IMG/VR virus record: IMGVR_UViG_3300049491_000532
Coordinates: 1-20,349 of that record
Source of the DNA: a virus
Strand: one strand, 5' to 3'
DNA length: 20,349 nt
Of the stretch, positions 1 through 4,845 are shown in pieces. The position numbers and the translations under genes were made by a program. How positions within the stretch are numbered: position 1 is the stretch's first letter; every line of letters starts with the position of its first letter. The notes below the pieces were generated by a model. That model had not been told where the DNA came from, made no database searches, and saw nothing but the letters and a program-made list of their open reading frames with translations.

Positions 1-276
1 CGCAAAGTCCTTCATCACCACCTCAGCAGCGCCTTCGGGCAGCAGTTCGACGCAAGTCGAATACTTGGCGTCCATCCACGGCTGGTTCGTGTCAGCAACC
101 TTGCCGCCCATGAACTCGCCTCGGTTCTCGTCGCCAGCGTCGGCGTGCGCCAGTGCGCGCGCTTCTTCTTCCGTCTCGGCCCGCACCATAAAGCCGAACG
201 CCTTGTCGTACCACGGTTCCCACGGGTTGTCGTTCTTCTTCAGCCCGTCCACCGGGCGCAGCAGCCATAGCTTCAT
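1..276 (-). CDS. Hypothetical protein, 3' end outside the window
   Basis: A leftward reading frame starts at the ATG at 276-274 behind an AGGAG ribosome site seven bases upstream, and stays open to the window edge (at least 92 residues). The product begins MKLWLLRP and is acidic, with several tryptophans (DNPWEPWYDKAFGF), and looks like a small soluble cytoplasmic protein. No catalytic motif or membrane segment is visible. It is the first gene after attC site A on the leftward transcript, so it belongs to the accessory cassette region of the left arm. I do not recognise a characterised family; similar short proteins with this opening are, from memory, common as phage hypotheticals. The gene is real by ribosome site and composition; its function is unknown. 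Confidence 0.75.
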   Translation of the reverse strand, partial: MKLWLLRPVDGLKKNDNPWEPWYDKAFGFMVRAETEEEARALAHADAGDENRGEFMGGKVADTNQPWMDAKYSTCVELLPEGAAEVVMKDFA

Positions 277-304
277 CTTTGTTCTCCTGTGGCACGCGCC
301 GCGC

Positions 305-396
305 GCCTAACATGGCAGTCAACCGGACAAGCCCCGGCAGGCTATCTCGCTCCGGCAGCACCGCGCGGGGGCTTGCCGGTTACTTCTACGTTGGGC
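305..396 (+). repeat. attC site A
   Basis: The left core GCCTAAC is at 305-311 and the right core GTTGGGC at 390-396. The inner arms pair over about 18 bases around CCGGACAAGCCCC and GGGGCTTGCCGG. The left arm carries one extra base inside this stem and another next to GTCAACC, giving plus-strand polarity. The leftward gene 342-653 reads into this site and ends in its central loop. The next leftward gene starts 29 bases beyond the site. Confidence 0.85.
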
Positions 397-653
397 GTCT
401 TGCAGTCCGCGAAGTCCTCCGCGTGCTGCAAGGTGTCGCGGTCCATCTTGGTGGCGTAGTCAGGTTGCCATGTCCGGGCCACCTCCAGCACCAAGCGCAA
501 ATGCTTTTCCAACAGTTCGGCGCGGCTCTGCGCATCGACTTCCCACCCTTGGATCATCTCGATTACCGAAACGGGGTCCGTGTGCGCGTCAGTGCAGTCA
601 AGGTGCGCGCGGATGCGCTGCAATTCGGCATACATCGCTGGCGTCATGCTCAT
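342..653 (-). CDS. Hypothetical protein whose C-terminus is encoded by attC A
   Basis: This 103-residue leftward gene starts at the ATG at 653-651, overlapping the stop of gene 653-883 (TGATG). An AAGGAG ribosome site lies eight bases upstream, inside that gene. The body is a predicted helical soluble protein (MTPAMYAELQ, then a second helix around SRAELLEKHLRLVLEVARTW). No known domain is recognised. About residue 85 the frame enters attC A, so the tail (TPNVEVTG and onward) is translated recombination-site DNA and the stop TAG lies in the attC loop. The original gene probably lost its own stop when it was joined to the attC. It is translationally coupled to its upstream neighbour in the leftward operon. 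Confidence 0.7.
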   Translation of the reverse strand: MSMTPAMYAELQRIRAHLDCTDAHTDPVSVIEMIQGWEVDAQSRAELLEKHLRLVLEVARTWQPDYATKMDRDTLQHAEDFADCKTPNVEVTGKPPRGAAGAR

Positions 654-883
654 CAGGCGTTCTCCTTCATTTGGTCCAGCCAGTCGAAGTAGGATTCCGG
701 GTCGCTCACAAGCGCGGCGGTGCACAGCAGCATGTAGCAGGCGCGAGCCATCGTGTCCGCGCGCTGCGGCCCAGCCGCTTTCGCCATGCGGTTTGCCAGT
801 CGGACAGCATCGTCTAATAGCTCCGGCACCGGCCGCCCAACTGGTTGGTCAACCGGACTTGCGCCGGCAAGGGTGTCATTCAT
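653..883 (-). CDS. Small hypothetical protein, family shared with the right arm
   Basis: This 76-residue leftward gene starts at the ATG at 883-881, which overlaps the stop of gene 880-1179 in an ATGA junction. AGGAG lies five bases upstream. Both the ribosome site and the start codon sit in the apical loop of attC B, so roughly the first 15 residues are translated attC sequence. The rest (GRPVPELLDDAVRLANRMAKAA, then a helical C-terminus rich in aromatic and acidic residues) looks like a compact helical protein of unknown function. A degraded relative at 14679-14795 shares two 17-base identical blocks with it and also begins right beside an attC core, so this family seems to travel with attC sites. 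Confidence 0.7.
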   Translation of the reverse strand: MNDTLAGASPVDQPVGRPVPELLDDAVRLANRMAKAAGPQRADTMARACYMLLCTAALVSDPESYFDWLDQMKENA

Positions 884-928
884 CGTTGCTCCTGTGTGGG
901 CGCAAGCCGGTTACCGCCGACGTTAGCC
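835..928 (+). repeat. attC site B
   Basis: The left core GCCCAAC is at 835-841 and the right core GTTAGCC at 922-928 (one deviation from GTTRRRY). The inner stem GTCAACCGGACTTGCGCC pairs with GGCGCAAGCCGGTTACC, with extra bases on the left arm only, so polarity is plus. The whole site is coding on the minus strand. Its loop contains AGGAG and the ATGA junction that ends gene 880-1179 and starts gene 653-883. The left core complements the right core of site A (GTTGGGC), as expected for the cassette 391-922. Confidence 0.85.
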
Positions 929-1179
929 GGCTTGCTGCGGTTCACCAGTTCGCGCATCAAGTCCATGCCGGCATCAGCCAGTGTGAGCTTGCGAAGCTCG
1001 TTTTCTGGCAGCGCCAGCACTTCGGTGCGGCGAAGCATGCGCACAGCGCACTTTCCGTGATACAGGCCACCGACCGGAAACCCCGGCAGAGTCAGCATTC
1101 GGTCGAGATGTCCCAAGCCGTTGCAAATGGCGCATAGCCGCAGCTTGCGAACGTCGTGTGCAGTAAATTGTTTGCTCAT
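880..1179 (-). CDS. Hypothetical protein with a CxxC zinc-binding-like motif
   Basis: This leftward 99-residue gene starts at the ATG at 1179-1177. The region between it and the divergent gene at 1245 is only 65 bases, and no clear ribosome site is seen. Residues 16-19 are CAIC followed by NGLGH, with a third cysteine near residue 45 (HGKCAVRML), a layout suggestive of a small metal-binding fold; this is inference. The last 20 or so residues (ANVGGNRLAPTQEQR) are encoded by attC B. The stop TGA overlaps the start of gene 653-883, so the three genes 880-1179, 653-883 and 342-653 form one coupled leftward unit across two attC sites. No characterised family is recognised. Confidence 0.7.
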   Translation of the reverse strand: MSKQFTAHDVRKLRLCAICNGLGHLDRMLTLPGFPVGGLYHGKCAVRMLRRTEVLALPENELRKLTLADAGMDLMRELVNRSKPANVGGNRLAPTQEQR

Positions 1180-1232
1180 GTCGATTATTGAATCACGTCA
1201 ACATCAAGCGCGCAAGTGGTTTTTGCATCACC

Positions 1233-1238
1233 TATACT
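1233..1238 (+). promoter_or_regulatory. Candidate -10 element for a leaderless cassette gene
   Basis: TATACT lies six bases before the ATG at 1245 and no ribosome site is present, so a transcript started from it would begin almost at the start codon. No good -35 element is visible at the usual distance, hence the low confidence. Confidence 0.3.
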
Positions 1239-1244
1239 CGCGGG

Positions 1245-1409
1245 ATGGAAGAACCGAAGAACAAGGGCGGTCGCCCGCCGAAGCCAGAAGCCGAACGCCT
1301 GGTGCAGCGGTCAATCCGCTTGCCGCCTGCGCTGTGGGCCAAGATCGACACCCACGGCCTGGAGTGGTTGCGCGCGGTCATTCAGCGCGCTCGTCCACCA
1401 GCCGGCTAA
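1245..1409 (+). CDS. Small basic protein, cassette gene in normal orientation
   Basis: This 54-residue rightward gene begins MEEPKNKGGRPPKPEAER and continues with a predicted helix (IRLPPALWAKIDTHGLEWLRAVIQRA). The opening KNKGGRPP resembles the AT-hook-like, basic start seen on many small ribbon-helix-helix or plasmid-type DNA-binding proteins, and the RSIRLPPALWAKID stretch fits a ribbon-helix-helix strand and helix. DNA binding is therefore a reasonable inference. The stop TAA is part of the left core GGCTAAC of attC C, the classical arrangement for an integron cassette gene. It runs opposite to the leftward operon around it. The start is chosen at 1245 because the composition upstream is not gene-like. 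Confidence 0.75.
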   Translation: MEEPKNKGGRPPKPEAERLVQRSIRLPPALWAKIDTHGLEWLRAVIQRARPPAG

Positions 1410-1462
1410 CTGGTCGCTCAAGCGGACCGCCTTCGGCGGCCCGCTTAGCTCCAACGTTAGGC
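1404..1462 (+). repeat. attC site C, canonical 59-base element
   Basis: The left core GGCTAAC is at 1404-1410 and the right core GTTAGGC at 1456-1462, exactly 59 bases. The inner arms GCTCAAGCGGACCGCC and GGCGGCCCGCTTAGC pair around a TTC loop, with extra unpaired bases on the left arm only. Spacer and arms closely resemble the attC of aadA cassettes. The left core complements the right core of site B (GTTAGCC), although both deviate from the consensus at the matching position. That compensatory pair is strong evidence for a true cassette at 923-1456. Confidence 0.92.
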
Positions 1463-1550
1463 GTCGAAGAAGCCACAGTTTCACTCCGCGACTACGTTGC
1501 AAGCAATGTTTGCGCTTGACTTTGCGCCTTGCGCCTTCAACATCGAGAAA

Positions 1551-1635
1551 GACGGCGACAGGATTCGAACCTGCGATGTCGCGTTAGCGAAGCTCCTTGC
1601 CGGGAAACTGCAATCGACCACTCTGCCACGCCGTC
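1551..1635 (-). tRNA. Serine-type (class II) tRNA-like gene, apparent GGC anticodon
   Basis: On the minus strand the 85 bases fold as a 7-bp acceptor (GACGGCG with CGCCGTC), a D arm GCAGAGTGGTCGATTGC typical of serine tRNAs, a 5-bp anticodon stem (GTTTC with GGAGC, two wobble pairs) around CCGGCAA, a 4-bp variable-arm hairpin (TCGC-TAAC-GCGA), and a T arm with TTCGAAT. The anticodon at the normal position is GGC (1599-1601), which reads alanine codons, and base 33 is C instead of the near-universal U. No CCA end is encoded. It is either a degenerate tRNA-Ser copy or an altered tRNA with a serine body. It lies downstream of gene 1678-2139 in the same cassette. Confidence 0.65.
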
Positions 1636-1643
1636 AAAACCCA

Positions 1644-1670
1644 GAACGCCCGGATGACCTCCGGGCGTTC
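1644..1670 (-). terminator. Rho-independent terminator after the HARE-HTH-like gene
   Basis: A perfect 10-bp stem GAACGCCCGG / CCGGGCGTTC with a 7-base loop is followed on the minus strand by TGGGTTTT. It lies eight bases beyond the stop of gene 1678-2139 and just before the tRNA-like gene. The T run is short. Confidence 0.65.
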
Positions 1671-1677
1671 GTCCTTC

Positions 1678-2139
1678 TTAAGCCCCCTTCTTGAGCATCC
1701 ACTTCTTCTCGTCGTCATGCGTCACTAAGCTTGAGTGACTCAAGTGGGCCGACAAGTTTGCCTTCGGGTCCTTGCCCCGAACGACAATGCCTTTCGCGGC
1801 AAGCCGCTCGAAGATCTCGTTCCGCGTCAACCCTCCGCCAGCCTCGCGTAGAACCTCGACAATGGCGGGCTCCAACTTTGGGGTTCGCTTAGGCTGGAGC
1901 GAGAAACGCTGACCGTTCGTCAGAAAGTTGAGTACCTCGCCATCCGCTTGCGCCGGTCGCGCGACCTCCGACCGACCTTCGGTTTGAGGCTCTTCATCTA
2001 CGTCCTCCCCTTCGAAAGCAACGGCAACGCGCTCCATCCGCGCGAACAGTTCAGCATCAATCAGCGCAAGCTGCTCGTTTTGTTTCGCGATCTCGGCCAC
2101 TATGGCCCTGCGCCTACGAATGAGTTGCTGGAGCTTCAT
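1678..2139 (-). CDS. HARE-HTH-like winged-helix protein
   Basis: This leftward gene encodes 153 residues if it starts at the ATG at 2139, which has GAGG seven bases upstream; an ATG at 2145 is too close to the ribosome site. Residues 1-40 form a basic coiled coil (LIRRRRAIVAEIAKQNEQLALIDAELFARM) and residues 41-88 an acidic then basic linker. Residues 90-153 form a winged-helix module with the pattern EVLREAGGGLTRNEIF...GIVVRGKDPKANLSAHLSH, close to the HARE-HTH family found on restriction and chromatin-associated proteins. DNA binding is likely; the target is unknown. It has its own promoter (2159-2187) and terminator (1644-1670), so it can be expressed independently of the phage operon, as a lysogenically expressed cargo gene would be. 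Confidence 0.8.
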   Translation of the reverse strand: MKLQQLIRRRRAIVAEIAKQNEQLALIDAELFARMERVAVAFEGEDVDEEPQTEGRSEVARPAQADGEVLNFLTNGQRFSLQPKRTPKLEPAIVEVLREAGGGLTRNEIFERLAAKGIVVRGKDPKANLSAHLSHSSLVTHDDEKKWMLKKGA

Positions 2140-2158
2140 TGCCATTCCTCTGCCACGC

Positions 2159-2187
2159 ACTGTATCGCAATCCAGTAGTTGCCACAA
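2159..2187 (-). promoter_or_regulatory. Sigma70-type promoter for the HARE-HTH-like gene
   Basis: Read on the minus strand, TTGTGG (2187-2182) and TACAGT (2164-2159) are separated by 17 bases, about 20 bases upstream of the start codon at 2139. Confidence 0.5.
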
Positions 2188-2237
2188 CACCACTTAATCC
2201 CGACTTTTGCGCTCAACTATTATCGCGGCTAGTCGAC

Positions 2238-2363
2238 GCCTAACCCTTCGCTCGAGCCGACCCGCTCCGGCAGGCCAGCCCGGCCGCCCAGTGCGGCAAG
2301 CCATGTTGCACCGGTCGGCCGGGCAGTCCTGCCTCCACGGTCGGCTCAGCTCAAACGTTAGGC
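2238..2363 (+). repeat. attC site D
   Basis: The left core GCCTAAC is at 2238-2244 and the right core GTTAGGC at 2357-2363 (126 bases). GCTCGAGCCGACC pairs with GGTCGGCTCAGC, with one extra base on the left arm. The spacers closely follow those of aadA-type sites. The long central part is GC-rich and partly self-complementary. The right core supplies the TAA stop of the leftward gene 2358-2786. Confidence 0.88.
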
Positions 2364-2786
2364 CCCAAGGCCCACATCGTGCACGGCGCGACAGTCAGGG
2401 CAGCCGGGCGGCAGGCCACACTTCACGCATCGGCCGGCGTTGTCATTGCCGGTGAACTGGCAGTCCGTGATTGCAGAGTCAATGCACCGCAGGCCACGCT
2501 GCACGTACTCGCGCACCGACTCTGCGCCCATGCGCTCGCGCCAGATTGGGTCGATCAACTGCCGAGCGTCATTGATCCCGCGCAGCAGCGTCTCGATTTG
2601 CTGGCTCTTTCGCACGCGCCACATGCGCTCGCCCGTCGCCGCGTCTTGCCATGACTCGTAGCCTTTTGGCCCGGCCACGGCTGCACGCAGTCGGTAAATC
2701 TCGGCCCACAATTCCGCCTCGGTAGCGTTGGGGCCTAACCCTTCCATCGAGCCGACCTTTGCCGGCGTAGTTCCTTCAGTGCTCAC
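2358..2786 (-). CDS. Hypothetical protein with C-terminal cysteine cluster, both ends encoded by attC DNA
   Basis: This 142-residue leftward gene starts with GTG at 2786, four bases after AAAGGA. Start and ribosome site lie in the apical loop of attC E, so the first 17 or so residues (up to SMEGLGP) are translated attC sequence. The stop TAA is in the right core of attC D. Residues 20-100 are helical and charged (EAELWAEIYRLRAAVAG, then RMWRVRKSQQIETLLRG). Near the end CVKCGLPPGCPDC suggests a small zinc knuckle. No characterised family is recognised. An internal ATG (Met14) could be an alternative start, but it has a poorer ribosome site. It occupies the cassette 2358-2828 in reverse orientation. 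Confidence 0.75.
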   Translation of the reverse strand: MSTEGTTPAKVGSMEGLGPNATEAELWAEIYRLRAAVAGPKGYESWQDAATGERMWRVRKSQQIETLLRGINDARQLIDPIWRERMGAESVREYVQRGLRCIDSAITDCQFTGNDNAGRCVKCGLPPGCPDCRAVHDVGLGA

Positions 2787-2834
2787 GGTGTCCTTTCTTG
2801 CGCCGTCAAAGGCGGCTCATGTCAAACGTTAGGG
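2733..2834 (+). repeat. attC site E
   Basis: The left core GCCTAAC is at 2733-2739 and the right core GTTAGGG at 2828-2834. The inner stem ATCGAGCCGACCTTTG pairs with CAAAGGCGGCTCATG, leaving extra bases on the left arm only. The loop holds the AAAGGA ribosome site and GTG start of the leftward gene 2358-2786. Its right core GTTAGGG, off consensus at the last base, is matched by the equally off-consensus left core CCCTAAC of site F. Confidence 0.88.
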
Positions 2835-2865
2835 CGCTTAGGGTTTGCGAGCATCAAAACTCCCC

Positions 2866-2894
2866 TTGCATAGTCCGCATGATGCGGCTATAGT
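2866..2894 (+). promoter_or_regulatory. Sigma70-type promoter inside the cassette 2829-3490
   Basis: TTGCAT (2866-2871) and TATAGT (2889-2894) are separated by exactly 17 bases. They lie 45 bases upstream of the ATG at 2939, with AGGAG in between. This is a strong match, so the cassette carries its own promoter. Confidence 0.75.
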
Positions 2895-2938
2895 CTAGTC
2901 ATCGGTTGCAGGTCGCAGCCGACAACCAGGAGACCGCA

Positions 2939-3199
2939 ATGACTACCGCCACCACCTACACCGATCCCGTCGTTATCGAGCGCATGCCTGACCATCTGCG
3001 CGGGTCGCATCGCGCCGCTAGAAACTGGGGCAGCTACCCGCACAACGGCGCCGAGCGCGTCATCGTCGAGCGCTCGGATACCGAACAGTGGTGCTACGAC
3101 GCCGAAAAAGACGCACACTCCGGCATCGAGGCCGACGAATACGATCGCATCTTGCGGGACGCGGCCCAGGCCGACTTCGAGCGCTACAAGGCTGAGTGA
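2939..3199 (+). CDS. Small acidic protein, first gene of a self-promoted two-gene cassette
   Basis: This 86-residue rightward gene starts at the ATG at 2939, seven bases after AGGAG. The product is polar and acidic, with several aromatic residues (MPDHLRGSHRAARNWGSYPHNG, then QWCYDAEKDAHSGIEADEYD) and a helical C-terminus. No membrane segment, signal peptide or known motif is seen. Its stop overlaps the start of the next gene by one base (TGATG), so both are translated together. The pair runs in the attC direction, opposite to the phage operon, under its own promoter. Self-transcribed two-gene cassettes are often toxin-antitoxin modules; the layout allows that here, but nothing in the sequence proves it. 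Confidence 0.78.
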   Translation: MTTATTYTDPVVIERMPDHLRGSHRAARNWGSYPHNGAERVIVERSDTEQWCYDAEKDAHSGIEADEYDRILRDAAQADFERYKAE

Positions 3200-3399
3200 T
3201 GCCAGGCCGCCCGTCAGCGGCGGCCGAGAAGGCCGCCAAATGGCTCGCAGCAGGCATCGCCGCCGGCCTGCCGCGCACGCACCCAGAGGCCGCACGTCGG
3301 TTCGGGCTGTCGCTCGACCAGACCGCGCGAATCTGGGCCAAACTGGGCCAGCCACCATTGGCGCGCAGCCGTCCGCGCGCTCCGGCCACAGCGCCCTAA
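3199..3399 (+). CDS. Small helix-turn-helix-like protein, second gene of the cassette
   Basis: This 66-residue rightward gene starts at the ATG at 3199, overlapping the previous stop. The sequence is basic and helical. HPEAARRFGLSLDQTARIWAKLG (about residues 28-50) has the spacing of a small helix-turn-helix, so DNA binding is plausible. A basic, proline-rich tail follows. The TAA stop is part of the left core CCCTAAC of attC F, the classical end of a cassette gene. As the co-translated partner of the acidic protein before it, it could be a regulator or one half of a toxin-antitoxin-like pair. This is inference. Confidence 0.72.
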   Translation: MPGRPSAAAEKAAKWLAAGIAAGLPRTHPEAARRFGLSLDQTARIWAKLGQPPLARSRPRAPATAP

Positions 3400-3496
3400 C
3401 ACGCCGGTCGAGGCGAGAGCCAACAGCAGGCGCCGCTGTGCCGCTCCGGTCAGTTCGTCTCATGCTGTTGGCTCCGCCTCACCGGCAACGTTAGGC
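3394..3496 (+). repeat. attC site F
   Basis: The left core CCCTAAC is at 3394-3400 and the right core GTTAGGC at 3490-3496. A long stem, CGAGGCGAGAGCCAACAGCA with TGCTGTTGGCTCCGCCTC, leaves extra bases on the left arm only. Both outer cores supply stop codons: TAA of the rightward gene 3199-3399 on the left and TAA of the leftward gene 3491-3742 on the right. Confidence 0.9.
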
Positions 3497-3742
3497 CTCA
3501 TCTTCATCCGCCGCGTGTTCAATCGGCGCTGTGCACCAGAACGGTTCTTCTTCGCCTGGTGCATCATTCGGGCGATCCTCGACCCCATACACTGAATCCA
3601 GTTCATCGGCCAGAATCACATCCCCGCAGCGCGCCAGCCAAACGTGTCTGACAGTGGATCGTGGTTCACCATCCCACACATACCGAACGTGAGCGTCGTC
3701 AGGCATTGCCGCAAGTAACGCCAACAGTTTATTTACTCGCAT
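3491..3742 (-). CDS. Small acidic hypothetical protein
   Basis: This 83-residue leftward gene starts at the ATG at 3742-3740, with AAAGGA eight bases upstream. It opens MRVNKLLALLAAMPDDAHVRYVWDGEP, a pattern familiar from small phage proteins in which a short helix precedes a beta-rich part, and ends in an acidic tail (EHAADEDEA). No catalytic residues or membrane segments are visible. The stop TAA is part of the right core of attC F, so the gene fills the cassette 3491-3861 in reverse orientation. Function unknown. Confidence 0.75.
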   Translation of the reverse strand: MRVNKLLALLAAMPDDAHVRYVWDGEPRSTVRHVWLARCGDVILADELDSVYGVEDRPNDAPGEEEPFWCTAPIEHAADEDEA

Positions 3743-3767
3743 CTCTGCATCCTTTCGCGCAAATGAG

Positions 3768-3867
3768 TTCTAACAATTCCATCGAACGGACACACAACGG
3801 CGGGTGCCGAAAGTATGTTTCTCATAGAGCTGTCACGCCGTTGTGTGCCGCTCATGTCACGTTAGGC
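3768..3867 (+). repeat. attC site G, last of the left array
   Basis: The left core TTCTAAC is at 3768-3774 and the right core GTTAGGC at 3861-3867. The stem ATCGAACGGACACACAACGG pairs with CCGTTGTGTGCCGCTCATG, with extra bases on the left arm only. The left core does not complement the right core of site F, the only one of six junctions that fails. The right core provides the TAA stop of the phage gene 3862-4131, so this is the boundary between the cassette array and the phage operon. Confidence 0.88.
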
Positions 3868-4131
3868 CTTCTCGAACACATGGAACACCAGCGAGCCGCC
3901 GCGCATCTGGTATGTGCCGGCGTACTGCCCAGGGTCGCCGTCTGGCATTGGGTTTCCGGTGCCGTAGGTGGCGAAGTTGCGATGCACGATGGGCGCTTTC
4001 TCGTCAACCAGCGCCCACAGTTGCGGCATGTCACCCTGCACCTGTACTGTCAACAGTTTCGCGCCTTCCGGGATCGGCAGGCTTTGCAGGTCGAGCAATT
4101 GCAGCGACCATTTCCAGATTCGCATCTTCAC
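3862..4131 (-). CDS. DUF7352-like phage protein
   Basis: This 89-residue leftward gene starts with GTG at 4131, overlapping the methyltransferase stop (GTGA), with AGGAGG seven bases upstream. The pattern IWKWSLQLLDLQSLPIPEGAKLL, then LWALVDEKAP, then YGTGNPMP and a final LVFHVFE, matches the small beta-rich phage proteins that I recall as the DUF7352 family; the match is from memory. The role of that family is unknown. The stop TAA is contributed by the right core of attC G, so the last codons of a conserved phage gene border the cassette array. It is co-transcribed with the methyltransferase. Confidence 0.78.
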   Translation of the reverse strand: MKMRIWKWSLQLLDLQSLPIPEGAKLLTVQVQGDMPQLWALVDEKAPIVHRNFATYGTGNPMPDGDPGQYAGTYQMRGGSLVFHVFEKA

Positions 4132-4823
4132 AACAGCCCCTCCTGCACAGGCTGTCGCGGTTTTTCTGGCGGTAGTAGCGTGCCCTGGGCCTGGGCGCGG
4201 CTGATCCTCTCGCAGGCGATGTCGAAATACTTGCGCTCGCGTTCGATGCCGGTGAACGCCAGCCCGAGCTGCACGCAGGCCACGCCAGTGCTAGCGCTGC
4301 CCATGAAAGGGTCCAGCACTGTGGCGGGCCTGCCGGCTTGGTCCAAGCACCACGCCATCAGCGGAACGGGCTTCTGTGTCGGGTGGTAGTGCTTGCCTTC
4401 GGTCGCCAGTTGCCCATGGCTGTAGTCGAAAACTCGGTTCGGCTTCTCCAGGTTCGTCCAGGCATGCTCGGCTTCGCTACCGCTCCAGTTGCGAATGATC
4501 TTGTTCCACGACAGCAGGCACCGCGTCGACTGCATCAGGTAGAACTGGCCGCCCCAGACCACAGCCGTGTCGGCCTGCGCAAGCGCCATCAGCACGCCAT
4601 CGTCCACCGTGTTCCGGTCCCAGATTTCCGCGCCGGCCGCGTAGTGCTTGCTCCAATATTGCGGGCCGCTCGTCCTCGAAGCGCCGGGCCGGTGCAGCAG
4701 GTCGCCCAGGCCATACGGAGGGTCAGTCAGCACTAGGTCAAAGCGCGGAAGCAGCGGCAGCACCTCTCGGCAGTCCCCGTGCCACAGTTCAGCGTTCCCG
4801 ATCACTACTTTCTCTGCCATCAT
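4128..4823 (-). CDS. DNA methyltransferase, beta class (N6-adenine or N4-cytosine)
   Basis: This 231-residue protein is an S-adenosylmethionine-dependent DNA amino-methyltransferase, predicted to modify phage and host DNA, probably against host restriction. The catalytic motif DPPY is at residues 34-37. HPTQKP follows at 147-152 and the AdoMet-binding motif DPFMGSASTG at 171-180. The order catalytic then AdoMet motif is that of the beta class. Length fits solitary phage enzymes, and no restriction gene lies nearby. Two adjacent ATGs (4823 and 4820) are possible starts. The stop overlaps the next gene. Target sequence and methylated base cannot be read from the sequence. Confidence 0.93.
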   Translation of the reverse strand: MMAEKVVIGNAELWHGDCREVLPLLPRFDLVLTDPPYGLGDLLHRPGASRTSGPQYWSKHYAAGAEIWDRNTVDDGVLMALAQADTAVVWGGQFYLMQSTRCLLSWNKIIRNWSGSEAEHAWTNLEKPNRVFDYSHGQLATEGKHYHPTQKPVPLMAWCLDQAGRPATVLDPFMGSASTGVACVQLGLAFTGIERERKYFDIACERISRAQAQGTLLPPEKPRQPVQEGLL

Positions 4824-4845
4824 TTGCTTTCTGTTCGTGCCGGGT

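Larger units (their letters stand above)
305..3867 (+). mobile_element. Array of integron-type gene cassettes (seven attC sites, no integrase seen)
   Basis: Seven attC sites (A 305-396, B 835-928, C 1404-1462, D 2238-2363, E 2733-2834, F 3394-3496, G 3768-3867) lie head to tail on the plus strand. Each has outer cores RYYYAAC...GTTRRRY, an inner stem, and extra unpaired bases on the left inner arm only, the asymmetry that sets attC polarity. Cassettes cut at G|TT of the right cores are 391-922, 923-1456, 1457-2357, 2358-2828, 2829-3490 and 3491-3861. At five of six junctions the bases that start a cassette complement the left core of its own attC, including the unusual pairs GTTGGGC/GCCCAAC, GTTAGCC/GGCTAAC and GTTAGGG/CCCTAAC. 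That is expected of circular cassettes inserted by an integron integrase. No integrase or attI is visible, so this resembles a CALIN (attC cluster lacking integrase) inside a phage arm. Confidence 0.85.

Noticed and set aside
305-3867. The attC hairpins as simple transcription terminators or REP-like repeats
   Set aside because: They lack T tracts, keep integron core sequences and arm asymmetry, and show core complementarity between neighbouring sites, which neither terminators nor REP elements would show.
305-3867. The evenly placed repeats as a CRISPR array
   Set aside because: Repeats are 59-126 bases with variable centres and are separated by whole genes of 370-900 bases; no cas genes are present.
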